64,000 nt of DNA from UBA6107 sp964459385 (GTDB lineage Bacteria > Chloroflexota > Anaerolineae > Anaerolineales > Anaerolineaceae). This document shows, piece after piece, positions 8,222 to 16,038 of this stretch (position 1 is the stretch's first letter; each line of letters opens with the position of its first letter). The notes beneath the pieces are model-generated. The model made no database searches. It was given only the letters and a program-made list of their open reading frames with translations, and was not told the DNA's origin. The position numbers and the translations under genes are program-made. The stretch is from NCBI GenBank assembly GCA_964459385.1, contig CAYWLG010000002.1, positions 124,001-188,000 of the forward strand, in the 5' to 3' direction.

Positions 8222-8424
8222 GTTTTTCTCCGGGGGGTAGAATGGCCTAATTATACTTCGTGAAATCCTTTCTTCTGTCAAAAGCTCGGATTCTCATTTT
8301 TATCTGCCCAGAAGATGATAAAATAAAGAAGTTCAAAGTTGATCTTCGAAAACTCATTGCGACCACGGAACGGAGACAGCCGGGCAGGAAGGTTGTCTCA
8401 AATTTTCTTTGCGAATGAGGCCTT

Positions 8425-9357
8425 ATGGGGGAGAAATCCAAAAGGAAAAAGCAGGTACAGATCAGCGACTCGATCATCTTGCGCGCATTGCTGGAAAACG
8501 ATTCTCTCAGCCTTTATGTGAAAGACAGAGAGGGTTGTATGCTGCATGCCAGCCAGAAAATGATCGAGGCGCTGGGGTTCACCTGCGAAGAACAGGTGCT
8601 TGGCAAAACCGATAGGGAACTGTTCGGCGCAGAATACGGCACACGCACGATGGAGGACGATCGTAAAGTGATCGAAAACGGACACTCGATCAACGGCCAG
8701 GTCGAATGTTTCATTACCCCAGCCGGTAAAGAAAACTGGGTCTCCACGGCGAAATTCCCGATAAAAGATGAAAGCGGCGAGATCATTGGCCTAGTGGGAA
8801 TTTCTGAAGAGATCAACGAACTGCGCCGGGCCGAGCAAGAGTTGGTGCGCATGGCCACCCATGACCCACTCACCGGTCTTTCCAACCGGTCGCTGCTGCA
8901 AAACCGAATTAATAATGCCATTGAATCGGCACAGATCACCAATCGACAGTTTGCCATTCTGTTCATTGATCTGGATGATTTCAAGGCAGTGAACGATCGT
9001 TTTGGTCATTCGATCGGGGATCAGATACTGATCGATATCGCGCGGGTATTTGAGTTTAGCGTGCGCAGTTCAGACATCGTGGCCCGATATGGGGGAGACG
9101 AATTTGTGATCCTGCTGGAAGGGATTTCGGACGGCCAAAATGTGCGCGACGTCGCCGCGACCATTTCAGACAACGCGGTGGAATATTTTATCGGTCTGCA
9201 TATTGTGGCCGGGGTCTCCATTGGGGCCAGCCTTTACCCGCAGCATGGCACGAACGGGGAGGATTTGATCAAAGCGGCAGATAAGGCCATGTATAAGGCA
9301 AAGGCCGCCAGGCAGATCTTTAAATTCGCCGAGGTGGAAGAGAAGGGACAGACGTAA
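8425..9357 (+). CDS. PAS-GGDEF diguanylate cyclase
   Basis: The 310-residue cytosolic protein has a PAS sensor at about residues 10-130 (LLENDSLSLYVKDREG to VGISEEINELRRAEQEL) and a GGDEF domain at about 137-300, starting with THDPLTGLSNR. The catalytic motif is intact (YGGDEF). An RSSD inhibitory site sits five residues before GGDEF, so product inhibition by cyclic di-GMP is expected. It should make c-di-GMP in response to an unknown PAS ligand. There are no membrane segments. A second c-di-GMP protein, the HD-GYP phosphodiesterase at 16039-19110, lies 7 kb away. The gene appears monocistronic. Confidence 0.93.
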   Translation: MGEKSKRKKQVQISDSIILRALLENDSLSLYVKDREGCMLHASQKMIEALGFTCEEQVLGKTDRELFGAEYGTRTMEDDRKVIENGHSINGQVECFITPAGKENWVSTAKFPIKDESGEIIGLVGISEEINELRRAEQELVRMATHDPLTGLSNRSLLQNRINNAIESAQITNRQFAILFIDLDDFKAVNDRFGHSIGDQILIDIARVFEFSVRSSDIVARYGGDEFVILLEGISDGQNVRDVAATISDNAVEYFIGLHIVAGVSIGASLYPQHGTNGEDLIKAADKAMYKAKAARQIFKFAEVEEKGQT

Positions 9358-9471
9358 AGGAATATTACATGTCATTGTCTGACCTCTTACATTTATTACT
9401 TCTATTTTGATGTTCGCCCCCCCTATAATTTATGTATCCTCAGATCGAATCAAGTATATAAAGGACTAAAA

Positions 9472-9591
9472 ATGGAAGAGCCCAAGTTGAAACCCACTGA
9501 AACTCCCGAATTCAAAAGTGCGTTAAAAACCGGTCTGATCGTGTTGGCAGTTGCTGCCGTCGTGGTTATCTTAACCATCCTTTTAAGCTAA
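9472..9591 (+). CDS. Small single-pass membrane protein (39 residues)
   Basis: An ATG seven bases after an AAGGA site starts a 39-residue protein. A charged, Pro-rich head (MEEPKLKPTETPEF) is followed by one hydrophobic helix (GLIVLAVAAVVVILTILLS) running to the C terminus. A TATAAT at 9424-9429 gives a plausible -10 box, and a terminator follows the stop. The function is unknown; it could be a regulator or subunit of a membrane complex. The compact promoter-RBS-gene-terminator arrangement supports a real gene despite its size. Confidence 0.65.
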   Translation: MEEPKLKPTETPEFKSALKTGLIVLAVAAVVVILTILLS

Positions 9592-9604
9592 GATCCCTCC
9601 AAAT

Positions 9605-9637
9605 GAAAAACCACCCCGAATGCTTTTGGGGTGGCTT
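9605..9637. terminator. Bidirectional terminator
   Basis: The stem CCACCCC / GGGGTGG with T-rich flanks on both strands lies between the small membrane protein and the convergent MFS gene. The minus-strand T run (five) is the better one. Confidence 0.85.
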
Positions 9638-9645
9638 TGCTTTCT

Positions 9646-10890
9646 CTAGAGTTCTAGCGGCTGAACGGTTGGTTCGGGTTCACCCGCAGATCTGGGTACA
9701 AAACGATTCAAGAACAAGAAGCCAAAGATGGCGATCAGGGTGATAACACCGCCGATATACCAAACCCAGTTGGGGTTGTAGTTATCCATGATCAGACCGG
9801 CGGCGGAGGGGCCGATGGCCTGCGGAATGGTCCAGGCCAGTCCGTAGGTGGCCATGTAGCGGCCGCGCATATCCTCCGGGGCAAAGCGAGCCACCAAGGC
9901 TTGCCCGGTAGGTACGACGATCATCTCGCCCATGGTGATGATGAGGATCGCCACCATAAAGAGCCAGAGCGGCTTGATGAAGCCGAACATGGTGAACCCG
10001 ATCATGTAAAAGAAAGTGCCAAAGGCCATCATGGTCATGGGCGGATGTTTTTCGGTCTGGCGGGTGGTCCAGAACTGGGCCACGATCACCAGCACAGCGC
10101 TGACGCTGAGCAGCATGCCGTAACCCTGCGGGTCGATGCCGCGTTGATCGCGCATGAACACCGAGAGGGTGCTGTACATTTGGGTGTAGACCACCAGCAT
10201 GAGCATTGAAACCAGGATGAAGGCCAGGTAAAGCTTGTTCTTGAGCACCTTGAAATAGCCGCTGAGGGTCACCAGCAGCGATTCGGGCTTTTCATCACTG
10301 GAGGTTTCGGGTTTGGTCTCGGCCACAAAGCGGTAAACGAGGGCAGCGGTGATGAGGCTGAAAACAGTGTCGATGATGAACAGGGCCAGATAAGACCGGT
10401 TCGCCAGAAAACCACCGATGGTGGGGCCGACGATCCAGGTCATGTTGCCGACCACGCGCATCACCCCAAAACCGGTGGCGCGTTTGTTTTCGGGCAGAAT
10501 ATCGGCGATCATGGCCTGATTGGCCGGGCCCCCCACATTGGAAAGCAGGCCCACAATGACGGCCAGACCGTAGAAAAAGCCCAGGTTATTGACGAGCCCC
10601 ATACTGAGCGCACTCAGGGCGCTGAAGACCAGCCCGAAAACCATGATGGATTTACGCCCAAATTTATCGGTGAGCGCGCCGCCGATCATGCTGCCGATCA
10701 ACCCGGTCACCGAGAAGATCGCCAGCAGCAGACCCGCCTCGGTCATGCCCACGTTGAATTTATGGGTGATGTAAAGCGAAAAATAGGGGAACAGCAGTGT
10801 TCCACCGATGCCATCGACAAAACCGACACCCACCAAGATCCAAAATTTGCGCGGGTATTCATTGTAAATCGTGCGAATTCTCTCGATCAT
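9646..10890 (-). CDS. Major facilitator superfamily transporter
   Basis: The 414-residue integral membrane protein has about twelve hydrophobic helices. The MFS signature between helices 2 and 3 is present (GGALTDKFGRKSIMVFG), and the second half repeats the fold (ARFAPEDMRGRYMATYGLAW). The DHA1-like layout and the large central loop (about residues 195-215, Glu/Ser-rich) suggest an efflux pump of the drug/H+ antiporter type. The substrate cannot be predicted. It appears monocistronic. Confidence 0.85.
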   Translation of the reverse strand: MIERIRTIYNEYPRKFWILVGVGFVDGIGGTLLFPYFSLYITHKFNVGMTEAGLLLAIFSVTGLIGSMIGGALTDKFGRKSIMVFGLVFSALSALSMGLVNNLGFFYGLAVIVGLLSNVGGPANQAMIADILPENKRATGFGVMRVVGNMTWIVGPTIGGFLANRSYLALFIIDTVFSLITAALVYRFVAETKPETSSDEKPESLLVTLSGYFKVLKNKLYLAFILVSMLMLVVYTQMYSTLSVFMRDQRGIDPQGYGMLLSVSAVLVIVAQFWTTRQTEKHPPMTMMAFGTFFYMIGFTMFGFIKPLWLFMVAILIITMGEMIVVPTGQALVARFAPEDMRGRYMATYGLAWTIPQAIGPSAAGLIMDNYNPNWVWYIGGVITLIAIFGFLFLNRFVPRSAGEPEPTVQPLEL

Positions 10891-10971
10891 TTAAAGTCCT
10901 AAAATAGAGTGAAAATAGAATATGTGTTTCATTTTAATGGAATTGGATTAGAAGAGAATGAGTATTTCGAC

Positions 10972-11003
10972 AAAAAACCGGCCTCGTGCACAGAGACCGG
11001 TTT
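10972..11003 (-). terminator. Rho-independent terminator
   Basis: On the minus strand AAACCGG...CCGGTTT forms an imperfect stem-loop followed by a T run. It is placed to end the small gene at 11024-11254. Confidence 0.7.
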
Positions 11004-11023
11004 GGAAAGGGCATTTTGAGCGG

Positions 11024-11254
11024 TCAGAGGCTCTTCTCTTCACTGCGACGGGCGGCTTCCAGCAGAACTTCGGCCAGCGCACGGGCCTGGCGCCGGGTGA
11101 GATAAAGGTGGCTCTCGTCGTGTTTGAAGATCTTTTCATCCTCGGGGCAAGATTCAGCCACTTTCAGGCAAATATTGTCTTCAAGATCGCAGTCTTCTAA
11201 AGAGAAGAACACCTCGATCTCAAGGCTGTCATCCAGCAGATAAACCGGCTGCAT
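11024..11254 (-). CDS. Small acidic protein of unknown function
   Basis: I place the start at the ATG at 11254 because AAGGAG lies eight bases upstream; an ATG eight codons earlier would put that site inside the gene. The 76-residue protein is acidic in its first half (SLEDCDLEDN, CPEDEKIF) and ends in a basic amphipathic helix (TRRQARALAEVLLEAARR). I do not recognise the family. It lies 57 bp downstream of the L-asparaginase gene on the same strand and could be co-transcribed with it. Confidence 0.6.
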   Translation of the reverse strand: MQPVYLLDDSLEIEVFFSLEDCDLEDNICLKVAESCPEDEKIFKHDESHLYLTRRQARALAEVLLEAARRSEEKSL

Positions 11255-11311
11255 CGGCAACTCCTTCTTCACTGACATTCACAGTATAGACGATTTACTG
11301 CCGGGTTTCAA

Positions 11312-12367
11312 TCAATTTTGCAGGGGCGGCAGCTTGAAGGCCGGGCGGATCTCTCCGACTTCGGTAAGGCGCCAATTGTACTGCGGGCGGCGGTCGAAAT
11401 CGGCCAGTTGATGGAGCTGCTCGGCAGAAAGGGCGCCCAACTGGCGCAGGACTTCCACAGCGATGGTGGCGCGGGCGCGCTGTTCGTGCATGTCGCCGTC
11501 GGAAACCTTGATCGTGATGCCGTAAGCCGGGCTGTTGGGCCCGCAGGCGCCGGGCAGCAGCGCCATGCCCAGATAGCCTTCGGCCCCGATCTTGGCGAGC
11601 AGCTTGCCCGAAGCAACCCGCATCAGCTCAGTATCCAGCGCACCGGGGGCGGCGATCATGTCAGGGTTGGCGGTGACTGCTGTGAAGATATGACGCAGGG
11701 CAGCCGCGCGCGGTTCAGCCAGTGCCGAGGGGTCGGCCAGCCGGGCGAAGGCCCAGGCAGCGGCCCGCATGGGCGCGGCGAAGACCGGTGCCGAGCAGCC
11801 ATCCACGCCGAGCTTCAGTTCCTGCATGGAGACCCCACTCATCTCGCAAAAGGTCTGAAAGATGGTTTGCTGCAAGGGGTGCGTGGGGTGGATGTACTCT
11901 TCGGTGGGCCAGCCGCGCAGCTTGCAGTGGGCCAGCATGCCGGTGTGTTTGCCAGAACAGTTGTGACGCAACTGCGAATTGGGCTCATTGTTGGCGATCA
12001 TGCGACGGGCGGTGGCTTTATCTTCGGGGGGATGGATGCCGCAGAGCAGGTCGGCTTCGCTGACGCCGATCTTGGTCTGAATGCCCTGGATGACTCTGAC
12101 GTGCTCATCGGTGCCGTGGTGGCTGGCGCACATCACAGCCAGTTCGCGGTCGGTGAGGCCAAAGTGTTCGACCCCGCCGCGTTCTACGAAGGGCAGCACC
12201 TGAAAAGGCTTGGCCGAGGAACGCAAAAAAGTGACCGTTTCGGGGTTGCCCAGTGAGGTAACTACCCGGCCGGATGGATCTGTAACGACGATGACACCCA
12301 AATGAATCGACTCTACGACAGGTCCGCGGGTGACTTCGACCAGCGGTTGCACATCAGATGAATTCAT
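11312..12367 (-). CDS. L-asparaginase II family protein
   Basis: The 351-residue protein matches the bacterial asparaginase II family (not the EcAII type). Marks are the N-terminal LVEVTRGPVVES...GVIVV, the FLRSSAKPFQ segment, MCASHHGTDEHV, NCSGKHTGMLAHC and GVDGCSAPVFA. It is expected to hydrolyse L-asparagine to aspartate and ammonia in the cytoplasm. Length is normal. The start has a GAGGAC site upstream. Confidence 0.9.
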   Translation of the reverse strand: MNSSDVQPLVEVTRGPVVESIHLGVIVVTDPSGRVVTSLGNPETVTFLRSSAKPFQVLPFVERGGVEHFGLTDRELAVMCASHHGTDEHVRVIQGIQTKIGVSEADLLCGIHPPEDKATARRMIANNEPNSQLRHNCSGKHTGMLAHCKLRGWPTEEYIHPTHPLQQTIFQTFCEMSGVSMQELKLGVDGCSAPVFAAPMRAAAWAFARLADPSALAEPRAAALRHIFTAVTANPDMIAAPGALDTELMRVASGKLLAKIGAEGYLGMALLPGACGPNSPAYGITIKVSDGDMHEQRARATIAVEVLRQLGALSAEQLHQLADFDRRPQYNWRLTEVGEIRPAFKLPPLQN

Positions 12368-12636
12368 AAAATGTCCTCTTGGGGGAATAGGTTAAGGCAA
12401 TTTTACCACTGCCGCAGCAGCGAAGCAGCGGGGGTACCGAATGGGGAAAAAGAGCGTCTGAGAAGGGGAAGAAAAGCATCCCGGCCGTTTTGAGCGAAAA
12501 ACCTCCAAAACACACCCGTTTTTTTGGATTTCGACTAAAAACACCGAATTGGCTGCGAATCTTTATAAAATCTTCACAAGTTTTCGATATCTTAAGCATT
12601 GTAACAACCTGACTGTAAAAAATATTTGGAGATAAG

Positions 12637-13410
12637 ATGAAAACTTTAAAAATTGTTGTAACAACCCTTGTTTTGGCTGGTGTCATGCTGGCCGGTGTCA
12701 ATAGTCTGGCTTATGCCAGTGCTTCGCAAAGCAACGTCGTTGCGGGCCGCGGTGTCGGTGGTTTCGGCAACGGTGGTTATGGTACCGGCGACCCTGTGAC
12801 GGGCTGCGATGGCACCTGCACCTATGCCACTACCGTAGATGCCACCCTGCTCTCTCAATCTGAGCAGGATGCCTTGATCTACATGGTAGAAGAAGAAAAA
12901 CTGGCCCGCGATGTGTATAACTTCCTGGCCACCCAATGGAGCCTGCCCCTCTTTGGCAATATTGCCCAGAGTGAACAGACCCACATGGATTCTGTGCTGG
13001 TGCTGCTTGACCGCTATGGTCTGACCAGCCCCGTTTCTGCCAGCGCCGGTGTGTTCAACAACAGCAACTTGCAGGCACTCTACACCAGCCTGACCCAACA
13101 GGGCAGCCAGTCTCTGGCCGATGCTTTACTGGTGGGCGGCGCGATCGAAGAATTGGATATCGCTGATTTGCAGGTTCGTTTAGCCAGCGTGACCCATCTG
13201 GATGTGCAGCAGGTCTTCAATAATCTGATGCTGGGTTCCTACAATCACTTGCAGGCTTTCGCCAACACTTATCAGGCCGAGACCGGCAGCGTGTACACCC
13301 CGCAGACCTTGAGCCCTGAAGCCTTCCAGACTGCCATCGAGACCACCAGCGGCATGTACGGCTCCGCGGCCCGCGGCGGCATGGGGCGCGGCGGATACGG
13401 CCTGCGCTAA
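12637..13410 (+). CDS. Exported DUF2202 ferritin-like protein
   Basis: A signal peptide of about 27 residues (LVLAGVMLAGVNSLAYA) precedes a Gly-rich linker. The DUF2202 domain (about residues 75-225) has LIYMVEEEKLARDVYNFL, IAQSEQTHMDSV and YNHLQAFANTY, the helical pattern with Glu/His residues of the ferritin-like fold, which may bind a metal. The protein ends in a Gly/Arg-rich tail. GGAG lies upstream of the ATG. It is a stand-alone gene closed by a strong terminator. Function is unknown; a role in metal or oxidative stress at the cell surface is possible but speculative. Confidence 0.88.
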   Translation: MKTLKIVVTTLVLAGVMLAGVNSLAYASASQSNVVAGRGVGGFGNGGYGTGDPVTGCDGTCTYATTVDATLLSQSEQDALIYMVEEEKLARDVYNFLATQWSLPLFGNIAQSEQTHMDSVLVLLDRYGLTSPVSASAGVFNNSNLQALYTSLTQQGSQSLADALLVGGAIEELDIADLQVRLASVTHLDVQQVFNNLMLGSYNHLQAFANTYQAETGSVYTPQTLSPEAFQTAIETTSGMYGSAARGGMGRGGYGLR

Positions 13411-13431
13411 GTCAATCAAAATTGTTAGACC

Positions 13432-13472
13432 AATCAGTGCAAGGTGAAATAAAGCCTTGCACTGATTTTTTT
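13432..13472 (+). terminator. Rho-independent terminator of the DUF2202 gene
   Basis: A 13-bp perfect stem (AATCAGTGCAAGG / CCTTGCACTGATT) with a nine-base loop is followed by a T run. Confidence 0.93.
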
Positions 13473-13570
13473 ATGAATAACCGCGTTGGCCTGCCGCGGC
13501 TGCCCGCAACTGGTTGTAAAATTAGGCATACACCCCTTGCCCCATTGCGGGCAACTGCCAGGAGTTCACC

Positions 13571-14242
13571 ATGCCGATCCCTGAAAGCTGGCTGCCTGTT
13601 TTAGCCGACCAAACCACCCAGCCTTATTATCAGCAGCTTTACAAGTTTGTAGGCGACGAGCGCCATAAGTACCGTGTCTACCCGCCCGGCGATGACGTGT
13701 TCAATGCCCTGCGCTACACGCCCTACGAACGTGTGCGGGTGGTCATCATCGGGCAGGACCCTTATCACGAAGAGAATCAGGCCCACGGTCTGGCCTTTTC
13801 GGTACGCCCCGGGGTGGCAGCGCCGCCTTCGCTTTTGAATATCTTCAAAGAACTGCACGCCGATGTGCAGTTTCGTGTGCCCAACAACGGCTGTCTCATC
13901 CCCTGGGCCGAGCAGGGCGTGCTGCTGCTCAATGCCGTGCTCACGGTGCGCGAGCATCAGGCCAACTCACATCAGGGCAAGGGCTGGGAAAATTTCACCG
14001 ACGCCGTGCTGCGCGCGGTCAATGCCAGCCATCAGCGCGTGGTCTTTTTGCTGTGGGGCAGTTACGCCCAGCGCAAAGCCGAATGGATCGATATCGACCG
14101 CCATACCGTGTTCAAGGCCCCGCATCCTTCACCGCTTTCGGCCGAGCGCGGTTTTTTTGGCTGCCGTCATTTTTCAAAGACCAACGCTGTGCTGCAGGAA
14201 GCCGGCACACCCCCCATTGACTGGCAACTGCCCGATCTTTAA
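13571..14242 (+). CDS. ung: Uracil-DNA glycosylase (family 1)
   Basis: The 223-residue enzyme removes uracil from DNA to start base excision repair. Both active-site motifs are complete: the water-activating GQDPYHE at about residue 60 and the DNA-binding HPSPLSAERGFFGC near residue 185. LLLNAVLTVREHQANSH is also typical of Ung. The start at 13571 is supported by AGGAG upstream. The gene is monocistronic between terminators. Confidence 0.97.
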   Translation: MPIPESWLPVLADQTTQPYYQQLYKFVGDERHKYRVYPPGDDVFNALRYTPYERVRVVIIGQDPYHEENQAHGLAFSVRPGVAAPPSLLNIFKELHADVQFRVPNNGCLIPWAEQGVLLLNAVLTVREHQANSHQGKGWENFTDAVLRAVNASHQRVVFLLWGSYAQRKAEWIDIDRHTVFKAPHPSPLSAERGFFGCRHFSKTNAVLQEAGTPPIDWQLPDL

Positions 14243-14246
14243 AAAG

Positions 14247-14274
14247 AATACGCCCTCCACTGGAGGGCGTAATT
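14247..14274. terminator. Bidirectional terminator between ung and a lipoprotein gene
   Basis: The palindrome ACGCCCTCCA / TGGAGGGCGT sits between the convergent genes, with A-rich sequence on its left and a short T-rich stretch on its right. Confidence 0.65.
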
Positions 14275-14287
14275 GTTAGAAAGTCAA

Positions 14288-14974
14288 TCACGGAACCCGA
14301 GTGAGGATCAACGGAGCCAGATCAGCGTCAACAGCAATGACCTTAAGCGAGAGGGTGTTGGCATCTACACAGGAGTATTGATAGACCTTGATGGTGCCAG
14401 GGTCGCCCAACAAATTATTTTCGAGATTGGTGGTGCTGCCCATCATAGTCAATTGGATGGTGGTATCACCGTACGCTTGATCACTGAAGGTAATCTCGTC
14501 GCCTTCGACAGTGTATTTCATGGTTGCTGTGCCGTTAACCACTAGCGAGGTAGGAATTTCCATTGGGTTGCCACCAGCATCAATATTCACCGTGTAGTTC
14601 TGTGAGAAGTTATCGGCAATAAATGAGCCATTGCCGTCAGCACCAAAATCAAAAATAGCGCTGCCGGTATAATCACCCCCGGTGACGCTCACCCCTGCAT
14701 TAGCGGGTAGAAGGTTGTTGATTGAGTTAAAGTAAGACGAAAAATCGGAAAGGGTCCAGCGACCCACCAGGCAAGAACCGCCCCCGCCACTGCCCATATC
14801 GCTGCTCATTGTGGCAGCTTCGGTGGGCGCAGCAGGCATATCCCCGGAGGGGGACTCAGGGGTAGCCGTAGAGCCCATATTGAAGAGAGGGAAATTACAG
14901 GCGCTGAGAAGCAAGACTGCCATCAGGCTGAGAGAGATCAATGTGAACACGCGAAGCGATTTTTTTGTTTTCAT
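14288..14974 (-). CDS. Lipoprotein of unknown function, paralog of the next gene
   Basis: The ATG at 14974 follows AGGAGA and opens a lipoprotein signal peptide with an LLSAC lipobox (Cys at about residue 26); an upstream in-frame ATG lacks support. After a Ser/Thr/Pro linker comes a domain of about 170 residues with CLVGRWTLSDFSSYF, AIFDFGADGNGSF, GDEITFSDQAYGDTTIQLTMMGS and CVDANTLSL, a beta-rich, lipocalin-like pattern. Its neighbour at 15156-15830 has the same layout (CLIGRWQVTDFSAYF). The pair looks like a tandem duplication. It should be anchored on the outer face of the membrane. Confidence 0.75.
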   Translation of the reverse strand: MKTKKSLRVFTLISLSLMAVLLLSACNFPLFNMGSTATPESPSGDMPAAPTEAATMSSDMGSGGGGSCLVGRWTLSDFSSYFNSINNLLPANAGVSVTGGDYTGSAIFDFGADGNGSFIADNFSQNYTVNIDAGGNPMEIPTSLVVNGTATMKYTVEGDEITFSDQAYGDTTIQLTMMGSTTNLENNLLGDPGTIKVYQYSCVDANTLSLKVIAVDADLAPLILTRVP

Positions 14975-15091
14975 ATATTCTCCTAAAGAACGAAAAACTA
15001 AATATGACAAATTTTATCATATTTACACCCAGATCGTTTCGGTGACTTTTGGGAGCTGCAGAAAAAGCAAAGCAATTAACCAGCCGGTTAA

Positions 15092-15135
15092 AACAAAACA
15101 CCCGCCGGATTAATTTCCCCACAAACCGGCGAGTG
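15092..15135 (-). terminator. Rho-independent terminator between the two lipoprotein genes
   Basis: On the minus strand CACTCGCCGG pairs with CCGGCGGGTG and is followed by TTTTG-TTTT, 20 bp after the stop of the upstream paralog. The two lipoprotein genes are therefore likely transcribed separately. Confidence 0.75.
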
Positions 15136-15155
15136 GAATTGAAAAGAATAGGCGA

Positions 15156-15830
15156 CTAGCGGATGCGAGTAAGTGTAATGGGAGCCAGATCCAGATCAAC
15201 TGAAATAAGCTTTAGCCACAACGAGTCATTTTCACAGGTATAAGTGTAAAGATCGGTTTCTCCCTCGGTGTTGAGCGGGGTGTCTTCAATGCGGGTGCTG
15301 CTGCCCATCACTGAAATGTCGATGGTGGTATTGTCGTATTCGACATCATGGAAGCTGACCCGATCGCCCGTCAGGCTGTAATGCCCTTTGGAAGGGCCAT
15401 CTACCAGAATGGAAACCGGGATCTCCAATGGCAGACCGCTGACAGTGGAAGAAACCGTAAAGGATTGATTGAATTGTTCGCCGCTAAATGTGGTCACGCC
15501 GTCGGCGTCAAACTCAAAGATAGCTGTGCCACTGTTCACCGAATTGGTGATGGTGAGGTCGGAATCGGCTGGCAGAGAAGATTTGATCGAGTCAAAATAG
15601 GCAGAGAAATCGGTCACCTGCCAACGCCCGATGAGACAGTTATCGTTGGTACTGCCGGCAGGACCGTCGTTTTGGTCGGTTGGCTGTGAAGAGCTTTCGG
15701 TTGAACTCAGATCATCTGTGGAGACATCAGAAGTGGGTGAGAAAAGTGGAAAATTGCAAGCGCTGAGCAGCAAAGCAGTAAGGATGAAGAGGGACAGCAT
15801 TCTCAACAGGGTGGATACTCTTTTGGGCAT
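15156..15830 (-). CDS. Lipoprotein of unknown function, paralog of 14288-14974
   Basis: The ATG at 15830 follows AGGAGA and begins a signal peptide with an LLSAC lipobox followed by NFPLFSP, exactly as in the paralog (LLSACNFPLF). A Ser/Asp-rich linker leads to the shared domain: CLIGRWQVTDFSAYFDSI, GTAIFEFDADGVTTF, GDRVSFHDVEYDNTTIDISVMGS, and a late Cys. The protein has 224 residues. The two domains align over their full length with many substitutions, so the duplication is old. Ligand and role are unknown. Confidence 0.75.
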   Translation of the reverse strand: MPKRVSTLLRMLSLFILTALLLSACNFPLFSPTSDVSTDDLSSTESSSQPTDQNDGPAGSTNDNCLIGRWQVTDFSAYFDSIKSSLPADSDLTITNSVNSGTAIFEFDADGVTTFSGEQFNQSFTVSSTVSGLPLEIPVSILVDGPSKGHYSLTGDRVSFHDVEYDNTTIDISVMGSSTRIEDTPLNTEGETDLYTYTCENDSLWLKLISVDLDLAPITLTRIR

Positions 15831-15967
15831 GGCGAATTCTCCTTTGGGTGAGTGAACTTGACGCAAATTCAACTAAATCCAACTAAATGGCGGCTTGTAT
15901 ACCTTTCCCATTCTAGAATAACGCTTCCAGGTTAAGGAACAGATAAAGACGGTTAAACATCTTGTTA

Positions 15968-15996
15968 ATAGAAAGATCGCCCAATAAAGGGCGGTC
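15968..15996 (-). terminator. Possible terminator of the HD-GYP gene
   Basis: GATCGCCC / GGGCGGTC (one wobble) with a six-base loop is followed on the minus strand by a T-rich stretch, about 45 bp after the stop codon. Confidence 0.5.
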
Positions 15997-16038
15997 TGGA
16001 CTCAACTCTTTTATTGCTTATTAAGGAGGGGTACCGGG

